Positions 6,953-12,418 of a stretch of DNA of 12,418 bases are shown in pieces. The first letter of the stretch is position 1, and the number at the start of each line of letters is the position of its first letter. The DNA lies in the NCBI GenBank assembly GCA_020346205.1, contig CP070776.1, forward strand, positions 793,602 to 806,019, written 5' to 3'. Source of the stretch: Deltaproteobacteria bacterium. Its GTDB lineage: Bacteria; Desulfobacterota; Desulfobulbia; Desulfobulbales; BM004. The position numbers and the translations under genes are program-made. The notes beneath the pieces were generated by a model, which saw only the letters and a list, made by a program, of their open reading frames with translations, had not been told where the DNA came from and ran no database searches.

Positions 6953-8029
6953 ATGGCTAACACTCTCAATTCAAAAGTTCCCAAAAGAACCATCAGGGTA
7001 TTGATCGTTGATGACTCTGCTCTGGTGTGCAAGATTCTCAAGGAAAGATTGTCCCGGGAACCGGGGATTGAAGTAGTAGGCACAGCCCCTGATGCCTATG
7101 GCGCCAGGGATAAAATTGTGCAGTTGCGACCTGATGTCATGACCCTTGATGTAGAGATGCCGCGTATGAACGGTGTGGAATTCTTAAGACGCCTTATGCC
7201 CCAGTATCCAATTCCGGTCATCATGGTTAGTTCCCTGACCAAGAAGGGGACACGTATTGCCATTGAGTCTCTGGAGGCGGGTGCCGTTGATTTTGTTACA
7301 AAACCGTCGGCCGACCTTGGGCACGGCTTGGAAAACATGTTGATGGAACTCTGTACCAAGATCAAAATTGCCTCAACGGCAAATGTTTCCCACTGGAAGG
7401 AAAAACGCATTCAACTTCCGTCCGAGCAGAGAATTTTACCTGTAAAAAAATTTAAAAAATCAGAAGAAAAGGTGATAGCCATAGGTGCCTCCACAGGAGG
7501 TATAGAGGCCATTACAGAGATCGTTTCAAAATTCCCGGCTGAGACCCCAGGAGTTGTGGTCGTACAGCATATGCCCCCGGTTTTCACGACCATGTTTGCT
7601 GATCGTTTGAATTCAAAAAGTGCAATGTTGGTAAAAGAGGCAGTAAACGGGGATATGATAAAGCCTGGGTTGGTACTGGTTGCTCCAGGGAATAAGCATC
7701 TGCGAGTGGAGAAATCTGGCAGCAGATTTCAGGTGAAAATAAGTGAGGAGGACAAAGTGTGCGGGCACAGGCCCTCGGTGGAGGTAATGATGCAATCAAT
7801 CGCCAAATATGTCGGGGCAAACTCCATAGGCATTATGCTATCCGGTATGGGTAGTGATGGGGCCAAAGGCATGCTTGCAATGAGGAAGTCAGGGGCCAGA
7901 ACCTTAGCGCAGGATGAGGCCACCAGTGTAGTCTACGGAATGCCTAAAGAGGCCTTTCAGTGTGGCGGAGCTGAATGTCTTATGCCGCTGCAGAAAATTG
8001 CAGCGGAAGTAATAAGGCTTCTTTCGTGA
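6953..8029 (+). CDS. cheB: Chemoreceptor glutamate methylesterase CheB
   Basis: CheB removes methyl groups from receptors (and may deamidate them) once its receiver domain is phosphorylated by CheA. The 358-residue protein has the receiver domain at about 13-130 (acidic pair Asp20/Asp21, phosphorylation site Asp66 in TLDVEMP, Lys117 in TKP, with Phe114 at the switch position), a linker rich in Lys, and the esterase domain at about 172-356. The catalytic triad is intact: Ser180 in GASTGG, His206 in VVQHMPP and Asp302 in LSGMGSDG. The length is normal for the family. It starts 26 bases after cheR, the usual adaptation pair; only a poor ribosome-binding site (GATGAAG) is visible upstream. Confidence 0.96.
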   Translation: MANTLNSKVPKRTIRVLIVDDSALVCKILKERLSREPGIEVVGTAPDAYGARDKIVQLRPDVMTLDVEMPRMNGVEFLRRLMPQYPIPVIMVSSLTKKGTRIAIESLEAGAVDFVTKPSADLGHGLENMLMELCTKIKIASTANVSHWKEKRIQLPSEQRILPVKKFKKSEEKVIAIGASTGGIEAITEIVSKFPAETPGVVVVQHMPPVFTTMFADRLNSKSAMLVKEAVNGDMIKPGLVLVAPGNKHLRVEKSGSRFQVKISEEDKVCGHRPSVEVMMQSIAKYVGANSIGIMLSGMGSDGAKGMLAMRKSGARTLAQDEATSVVYGMPKEAFQCGGAECLMPLQKIAAEVIRLLS

Positions 8030-8174
8030 TAACTGAGACTTGTATGAGAAGGATATGGCAGCTTGTTGTGACTTTAAATTATGTATTGTATGGCTTTGAG
8101 GGGATTGGGCAAAGAAGCTAATATAAATGCCCTGGATGGAAAATCTGGCTTCAGGGTGAGAGGGGAATGATTAG

Positions 8175-9542
8175 ATGGAAATAGATGCCACAAAAATTTT
8201 GATAGTTGATGATAGTGCTGTTGTACGTAAGTCACTGACAAAGCTCCTTGAGGAGGCCGGAGCTGAAGTTACAGCTGCTGAAGATGGAGAGCAAGGTTTG
8301 GAGATTGCACTGAGCCAATCATTTGACCTTATCATCACCGATGTTGAAATGCCTAAACTGGGGGGCTATGCCCTGTGCCTCAAGCTTAAAAATAATACTG
8401 CCACCAGGAGTATTCCAGTTATCATTTTGAGCACCCAGGACAGTGATGAGGCAATTGAGAGAGGTTTTCAGGCCGGGGCCACAGCCTATATTTCCAAATC
8501 CGAGGCCATGTCCCAACTTAAAAAGACAATTGAAAAGGTGCTTGATAAATCCTCCTTCAAGCAGGAAAGGACTGTTCTGGTGGTGGATGACTCCAAGACC
8601 ATTCGTTTTCTTGTTGAGAAAGGACTTTCAGAAGCCGGTTTTCATGTCATAACTGCCACAAATGGTATGGAAGGGCTGGATATGGTCAAGATAAGGGTAC
8701 CTGATCTTATCTTGAGTGATATCAATATGCCTGAAATGAATGGTATAGAATTCTGTAAACAGGTCAAAACAAATCCGGAATGGGCCATGGTGCCCTTTGT
8801 GGTAATGAGTTCACACAGTGAGCGATCCCTGGTGCGTGGTATGATAGAGCAGGGAGCCACAACCTATATCGTCAAGCCTTTTAATCTGGATCAGCTGGTC
8901 GTAACCATCGAGAACCTGCTCTCCGATCACTTTCTGCAGTTGCTTGAAGAAAAGGAACGTCTGGACAGGGAACGCAAAATGATGTTGGAGAGTGTGATCA
9001 ACATTGTTACTGCCCTGGAAGCCAGACATGAATATGCGCAGGGGCATTCGGAGGCAGTGGCCCGTATAGTTGTTGGCATGGGAAAAGCCATGAAGATTCC
9101 TCCCGAGGAAATTGATCTGCTGAAGATAGCGGCTAAAATTCATAACCTTGGCTATGTCGCGGTACCTGACAAAATACTGTTAAAACCAGGTAAATTGACT
9201 GATGAGGAATATGTGGTCATGAAGCAGCACCCGGTGATAGGGGCACATATTTTGGAGTCAAATCCAGCCCTGAAAAATATCATACCTGTATTACGGAGCC
9301 ATCATGAGCGCTATGATGGGGCTGGTTATCCGGATGGATTGAAAAAAGAGGAAATTCATCTCTGGGCTCGAATGATAGCTGTTGCAGACACCTACAAGGC
9401 TGTCACGAGCGTAAGACCTTACAGGTCGGCCCAGTCAAAGGAAAAGGCCCTAGAACTTATCGCTGACCTGAGAGGGAACCGGCTCTGCCCGAAATGTGTG
9501 GATGTGTTCCTGGATTTAATAAACAAGAAAGCAGGCAAATAA
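8175..9542 (+). CDS. Response regulator: two receivers plus degenerate HD-GYP domain
   Basis: This 455-residue protein has two receiver domains and an HD-GYP-type output domain. REC1 (about 5-125) has Asp12/Asp13, phosphorylation site Asp56 and Lys108. REC2 (about 132-252) has Asp138/Asp139, Asp182 and Lys234. A charged helix (about 251-275) leads to the output domain at 276-450. HD-GYP proteins hydrolyse cyclic di-GMP using a bimetal centre. Here His291, His352, the His376-His377 pair, Asp405 and the GYP motif (DGAGYP at 381-386) are retained. However, the defining His-Asp pair is His323-Asn324, and the following Lys is Tyr327 (HNLGY). Asp-Ala-Met-type residues after AVAD are altered (Lys408), and the late conserved QFDP segment reads RLCP. 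The domain therefore looks impaired for hydrolysis and may only bind ligand. AGGGGA at 8161-8166 supports the start. Its place between cheB and cheD suggests control by the CheA above. Confidence 0.93.
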   Translation: MEIDATKILIVDDSAVVRKSLTKLLEEAGAEVTAAEDGEQGLEIALSQSFDLIITDVEMPKLGGYALCLKLKNNTATRSIPVIILSTQDSDEAIERGFQAGATAYISKSEAMSQLKKTIEKVLDKSSFKQERTVLVVDDSKTIRFLVEKGLSEAGFHVITATNGMEGLDMVKIRVPDLILSDINMPEMNGIEFCKQVKTNPEWAMVPFVVMSSHSERSLVRGMIEQGATTYIVKPFNLDQLVVTIENLLSDHFLQLLEEKERLDRERKMMLESVINIVTALEARHEYAQGHSEAVARIVVGMGKAMKIPPEEIDLLKIAAKIHNLGYVAVPDKILLKPGKLTDEEYVVMKQHPVIGAHILESNPALKNIIPVLRSHHERYDGAGYPDGLKKEEIHLWARMIAVADTYKAVTSVRPYRSAQSKEKALELIADLRGNRLCPKCVDVFLDLINKKAGK

Positions 9543-9683
9543 TGACATTCTCCTTTTCTCTCGTTTATGGATTCGCAGAGTCTAGGAATAAAGACTGATA
9601 CCTCAGGTCTGTATACCCAAAGATTAAAGTATTGATGAGGTTAGGCGCTGGCACTTTAAAGAGAGCAGGCAATAGTATAGTTT

Positions 9684-10196
9684 ATGCGACAGGCCAATAA
9701 CGAGAGGAAGGTTGAAATACCAATTTATATTGGGGTTGGGGAAATTGTTGTTTCGAAAAATCCCAACAATGTCCTGGTGACATCGCTGGGTTCCTGTGTA
9801 GCAGTCATTATGTTGGCACCCGGTATCTGCGGGGCCGGAATGGCACATGTAGCTTTGCCTTCATCAAGTGTCAATGTAGAACAGTCACGGGCCAAACCAG
9901 GATATTATGCCGATACCGGCATACCTCGGTTGTTGGCGGCCATGGATAAGCTCCATGGAGGCAAGAGGGGGCGCTTATTGGTAAAGCTTGTGGGTGGCGC
10001 CAATATAATGGACCCGAACAGCACTTTTGATATTGGCAAGAGAAATGCTCTGGCCATCAAGAAGATTCTCTGGGAAAACAGGCTGGGGGTCCTTGTTGAG
10101 GATATCGGGGAAGACATTTCCAGAAATGTAAGGGTAAGGGTTGATACGGGACAAGTAATTGTGAAAACTTTGGGCAAGGAGAGAGTGATATTATGA
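9684..10196 (+). CDS. cheD: Chemoreceptor glutamine deamidase CheD
   Basis: CheD deamidates specific glutamines of chemoreceptors, making them substrates for CheR, and in several bacteria also binds CheC and raises its phosphatase activity. The 170-residue protein shows the family fold and active-site residues: Cys38 in LGSCVAV, His55 in GMAHVALP, and a nearby Thr33. KLVGGANIMD at 101-110 and the NVRVRVDTG segment near residues 148-156 are typical of CheD. The start at 9684 has no clear ribosome-binding site. The gap of 141 bases before it holds no obvious terminator. Its stop overlaps the following cheY start by four bases (ATGA), so the two are translationally coupled. Finding cheD together with a cheC gene in the same cluster fits the known CheC-CheD partnership. 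Confidence 0.95.
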   Translation: MRQANNERKVEIPIYIGVGEIVVSKNPNNVLVTSLGSCVAVIMLAPGICGAGMAHVALPSSSVNVEQSRAKPGYYADTGIPRLLAAMDKLHGGKRGRLLVKLVGGANIMDPNSTFDIGKRNALAIKKILWENRLGVLVEDIGEDISRNVRVRVDTGQVIVKTLGKERVIL

Positions 10197-10603
10197 AGAT
10201 GACTATTGTCATCGCTGATGACTCAAGGACTGCCCGCTTTCTCATTCGGCAGTATCTTGAAATGGTGGGGTTTGTTCAGGCAGAGTTCATTGAAGCGGAA
10301 AATGGCAGGCAGGCATTACAGTTGGTCAAGGACAATAAAACGAACATACTGTTTACCGATTATAAAATGCCAGAAATGGACGGGCTTGACCTCTTGCGCA
10401 GAGTCAAGGCAAGCCCATCACTGCATGATCTACCTGTAGTAGTCATTACAAGTTTTGCCAACCAGGCAAAGATTGATGAACTTTCCGAGAACGGAGCATT
10501 TGCAGTACTGCAGAAACCCCTGTCATTATCAAAACTACATGAAACATTGAAGCCCTTTTTAAGTGATGAAGATTATGGAGAGCAAGATATTGAAAGAGAA
10601 TGA
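10193..10603 (+). CDS. cheY: CheY-like single-domain response regulator (first)
   Basis: This 136-residue protein is one receiver domain with no output domain, so it should act by binding a target such as a motor or another enzyme once phosphorylated by CheA. The active-site set is complete: Asp9/Asp10, phosphoacceptor Asp56 in FTDYKMP, Thr86 and Lys108 in QKP. The switch position three residues before the Lys, usually Tyr or Phe in CheY, is Val105 here. A short acidic tail (about 124-136) follows the domain. AAGGAGAG at 10177-10184 is 8 bases before the ATG, which overlaps the cheD stop. The downstream cheX-like gene overlaps its 3' end, so this regulator and a putative phosphatase are made together. 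Confidence 0.94.
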   Translation: MKMTIVIADDSRTARFLIRQYLEMVGFVQAEFIEAENGRQALQLVKDNKTNILFTDYKMPEMDGLDLLRRVKASPSLHDLPVVVITSFANQAKIDELSENGAFAVLQKPLSLSKLHETLKPFLSDEDYGEQDIERE

Positions 10604-11054
10604 TTCCTTATATAAAGCTTTGGTGAAAGCGGTGTTGGCCACCATGGAGAACATTGCATTTGAGGAGCCTGAGGTTTTGCCTGGTCCTGTGGACATCAAA
10701 GGGGAAACGGTCTCATTTTCGCTGCAGGTTGTTTCTCCATATCTTTTGCTGGCTAGAATCGAGATCCCCAAAAAGCTTGCAGTAAAACTGGTTAAAACCA
10801 TTTATAGGGACGATGAAAAGGAAATTACAGATGCTTTACTGGATGATACTGTCGGTGAAATGCTCAATACCATAATCGGTACAATGATGGGAGATTTAAC
10901 CCTGGGAGAAAGAATTTTTGAGATGGGTCTGCCTAAAAAAATAACCGGGGAACAAGAAACATCATCCGGTAATATCAGAAGCATTTGTTTTCAAATTGAG
11001 GATCTTCCATTCTGTGTTGAAATCCTTGGGGATGCATTTGTTGAAGGAGACTAA
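10575..11054 (+). CDS. cheX: CheX-like CheY-P phosphatase
   Basis: The product (159 residues from this start) is a member of the CheC/CheX/FliY phosphatase family, of the single-site CheX type. The active-site pattern is Asp91-x3-Glu95-x2-Asn98 in DTVGEMLNTIIG. It is followed by a Pro (Pro120 in GLPKKI) at about the family's expected spacing. In characterised members Glu and Asn position water for hydrolysis of the CheY aspartyl-phosphate. The start is uncertain. In-frame candidates are GTG 10563, ATG 10566, ATG 10575 and TTG 10590. GGAGAG at 10577-10582 would best serve the TTG, but an ATG is the more usual choice. Any of these overlaps the end of cheY by 14 to 41 bases, so the pair is coupled and its likely substrate is that CheY. 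Confidence 0.82.
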   Translation: MESKILKENDSLYKALVKAVLATMENIAFEEPEVLPGPVDIKGETVSFSLQVVSPYLLLARIEIPKKLAVKLVKTIYRDDEKEITDALLDDTVGEMLNTIIGTMMGDLTLGERIFEMGLPKKITGEQETSSGNIRSICFQIEDLPFCVEILGDAFVEGD

Positions 11055-11111
11055 AGGCTCTTTTTTGATCAACAGGACTGGGCCTGGGGAATTACTAATT
11101 GATCATACTTC

Positions 11112-11139
11112 TTGACACAAAAAAGGGGTATGCGATAAA
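11112..11139 (+). promoter_or_regulatory. Putative sigma70 promoter for the cheY-cheC pair
   Basis: A perfect -35 TTGACA at 11112-11117 is followed after 16 bases by GATAAA at 11134-11139. That -10 matches four of six positions and is preceded by TGC as an extended -10. The start site would be near 11146, about 60 bases before the second cheY. The transcribed leader is very AT-rich and includes the inverted repeat GAAATTA/TAATTTC (11147-11153 and 11161-11167). Confidence 0.55.
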
Positions 11140-11207
11140 AGAATCAGAAATTAAATTTTATAATTTCATAACATAAATATTTATAATAAGCGGATACGGT
11201 TAATACG

Positions 11208-11588
11208 ATGATAGAAAAAATTCTCATAGTTGATGATTCGCCTGTTTCCAGGAAAATAATGAAAAGTTGTATCCCTGAAGACAAGGGATATGAACTATTC
11301 GAGGCAGGTGACGGCCAGAGTGGTATTGACAAATATCAGGAGTTTCAGCCTGATCTGACTTTCATGGATCTGACCATGCCCGTTATGGATGGAATGCAGG
11401 CCCTGCAGGAAATTATCAAGATTGATCCAAGGGCTGTTGTCGTTGTCTGCACTGCTGACGTACAGATGAAAAGCATTTTTAAGGTTATGAATCTGGGGGC
11501 TCTCATGGTTGTGCGTAAACCGATCAATAAGCAGGCCATTGAAGATGCTTTACGAAAGGCTGAAGATAAGCTGCAAAATATCAAGTAA
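11208..11588 (+). CDS. cheY: CheY-like single-domain response regulator (second)
   Basis: This 126-residue receiver domain is the second stand-alone CheY in the cluster. It has Asp9/Asp10, phosphoacceptor Asp54 in FMDLTMP, Thr82 and Lys104 in RKP. As in the first CheY, the aromatic switch residue three positions before the Lys is Val (Val101). It differs widely from the first CheY in sequence, so it is not a recent duplicate. No clear ribosome-binding site precedes the ATG. A good promoter lies about 70 bases upstream, suggesting separate control from the genes before it. The cheC gene starts 6 bases after its stop, so the two are probably made and act together. Confidence 0.94.
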   Translation: MIEKILIVDDSPVSRKIMKSCIPEDKGYELFEAGDGQSGIDKYQEFQPDLTFMDLTMPVMDGMQALQEIIKIDPRAVVVVCTADVQMKSIFKVMNLGALMVVRKPINKQAIEDALRKAEDKLQNIK

Positions 11589-11594
11589 AGAGTA

Positions 11595-12227
11595 ATGGAC
11601 AATTCTGAGATTCTCATTAGCGACGAAGAGCGCGATATCCTCCAGGAAGTCATGAATATTGCCTTTGGCAAAGCCTCTGCCGACCTGGCAGAGGTTATTG
11701 ATATTTATGTTGTTTTGAGTATTCCCGATATTAAGCTGATGAAAACCGCAGAGGTGCCCAGTTATATTGAATCGGAAATTGACGACCTGCAAAACATCAG
11801 TGTCATCAAGCAAAGCTATACAGGAAAATTTCATGGAACAGCCCTGCTGTTTTTTCCTGGAGAAGCCGGTAAAAAGCTTTTTTCACTGTTTGACAATGCC
11901 CATAATGGTGAAGATATTTCCGTTGTGCTCCAAAAGGAAACACTGCTTGAAGTCGGCAATATCTTGATAGGTGCATCTGTCAGCAAAGTCGCTGAACTGC
12001 TCGATGACGTTGTCAGTTACAGGCCACCCCGTATTATTGTTGAGAGTAGACCTGTCGATATTGTTGATTGGGACCTGGCAGAGCCTGAAGGACCGGCAAT
12101 TTTAATGCGAACGGTTTTCAGTTTTGATAAAAGGGATATCAGCGGCCTGCTGTTTCTCATTCCAAGTTATAAATCATTTGAATGGCTCAAGAAGGCGTTG
12201 CATGCATTTCTCAAGCAATATGAATAG
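11595..12227 (+). CDS. cheC: CheC-type CheY-P phosphatase with two active sites
   Basis: This 210-residue protein has the two-fold repeat of CheC. Site 1 is Asp14-x3-Glu18-x2-Asn21 with Pro44 exactly 23 residues after the Asn. Site 2 is Glu115-x3-Glu119-x2-Asn122 with Pro145 at the same spacing; its first acidic position is Glu where the family usually has Asp or Ser. Both Glu/Asn pairs are therefore present, so phosphatase activity towards CheY-P is expected. In other bacteria CheC is stimulated by CheD, which is encoded about 1.4 kb upstream. The gene starts 6 bases after the second cheY with only a weak AAGAG-like ribosome site, consistent with coupled translation. The overall sequence is divergent from textbook CheC, so naming rests on the repeated site pattern and context. 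Confidence 0.87.
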   Translation: MDNSEILISDEERDILQEVMNIAFGKASADLAEVIDIYVVLSIPDIKLMKTAEVPSYIESEIDDLQNISVIKQSYTGKFHGTALLFFPGEAGKKLFSLFDNAHNGEDISVVLQKETLLEVGNILIGASVSKVAELLDDVVSYRPPRIIVESRPVDIVDWDLAEPEGPAILMRTVFSFDKRDISGLLFLIPSYKSFEWLKKALHAFLKQYE

Positions 12228-12356
12228 GTTATCCTGTTTTTTTGACTTCTTCTTAGTGAAAAATTGAGCTAATCCTAGCAATATTTCTGATAAATCCAGT
12301 CCAACCCATTTGTGATTTTTTCCCAAAAGACACTAGATGTTGTCATCTTTTTCGTG

Positions 12357-12385
12357 TTGACATACAATATGTAGTAATTTATATA
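12357..12385 (+). promoter_or_regulatory. Putative sigma70 promoter for a gene beyond the window
   Basis: A perfect -35 TTGACA at 12357-12362 and TATATA at 12380-12385 are separated by 17 bases; TATAAG at 12382-12387 is an alternative -10 with a longer spacer. The start site would be near 12392, directly before an inverted repeat at the window edge. It presumably drives the next gene on the + strand. Confidence 0.55.
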
Positions 12386-12393
12386 AGTTATAG

Positions 12394-12418
12394 CGGTTCT
12401 GTTTTTACTGGAGAACCG
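12394..12418. repeat. Inverted repeat at the right window edge
   Basis: CGGTTCT at 12394-12400 is the exact reverse complement of AGAACCG at 12412-12418, with 11 bases between. It would form a stem at the very 5' end of a transcript from the promoter at 12357-12385, or act as an operator there. The right arm ends at the last base of the window, so its full extent is unknown. Confidence 0.55.

Noticed and set aside
8130..8156. A hairpin (CCCTGGA/TTCAGGG) just upstream of the ribosome site of the HD-GYP-like gene.
   Set aside because: The stem is 7 bp with one G-U pair and a 13-base loop, within what chance gives; there is no second structure to suggest a switch.
9649..9683. A possible sigma54 promoter (TGGCAC ... 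GAGC) or a TATAGT -10 just before cheD.
   Set aside because: The GG-to-GC spacing is wrong for sigma54, and a start from TATAGT would fall inside the cheD start codon region with no -35.
12225..12243. AGG/CCT mini-stem followed by seven Ts after cheC, as a terminator.
   Set aside because: The stem is only 3 bp, so a rho-independent terminator is not supported even though termination somewhere in 12228-12352 is likely.

Overview
The window reads as a piece of chromosome from an anaerobic, probably sulfate- or metal-reducing bacterium of the Desulfobacterota (former Deltaproteobacteria). The basis is a periplasmic tetraheme cytochrome of the class III (c3) type, a CheA with tandem Hpt domains of the kind common in that group, and moderate GC content. 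The assignment is an inference from gene content; no rRNA or other taxonomic marker is present. All recognised genes are on the + strand.

Layout. (1) Bases 1-621: a secreted tetraheme cytochrome c3 (158-574) closed by a strong rho-independent terminator (589-621). (2) Bases 760-1659: a LOG-family nucleotide-monophosphate phosphoribohydrolase-like protein. (3) Bases 1803-2612: a secreted protein of unknown function with a Met/Pro/Gly-rich tail, behind a good sigma70-like promoter. (4) Bases 2613-3116: a 504-base gap that holds a possible promoter inside a 12-bp inverted repeat, a possible 15-codon leader ORF and two weak hairpins. (5) Bases 3117-12227: a ten-gene chemosensory cluster in the order cheA, cheW, cheR, cheB, a REC-REC-HD-GYP-like response regulator, cheD, cheY, cheX-like, a second cheY, cheC. 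(6) Bases 12228-12418: non-coding, ending in a good promoter followed by a perfect inverted repeat that probably belongs to the next gene.

How the genes would work together. CheA, coupled by CheW to receptors encoded elsewhere, would phosphorylate five receiver domains present here: one in CheB, two in the HD-GYP-like regulator and one in each CheY. CheR and CheB would set receptor methylation and CheD would deamidate receptors. Two different CheC-family proteins (CheX-like and CheC) would dephosphorylate CheY-P. Each stand-alone CheY gene is directly followed by its own phosphatase gene, which suggests two CheY/phosphatase modules on one kinase. No receptor (MCP), flagellar or pilus gene is in view, so the output (flagella, type IV pili or another process) cannot be read from the window.

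The most interesting signal is a possible two-sided link to cyclic di-GMP. CheA carries, between its Hpt and dimerisation domains, one copy of a 24-residue pattern that matches the MshEN c-di-GMP-binding motif except for Lys in place of the first Arg. The HD-GYP-like regulator in the same cluster has its HD pair changed to His-Asn, so it looks like a degenerate phosphodiesterase that may bind or signal rather than hydrolyse. These sequence features are seen directly; the functional link is inference.
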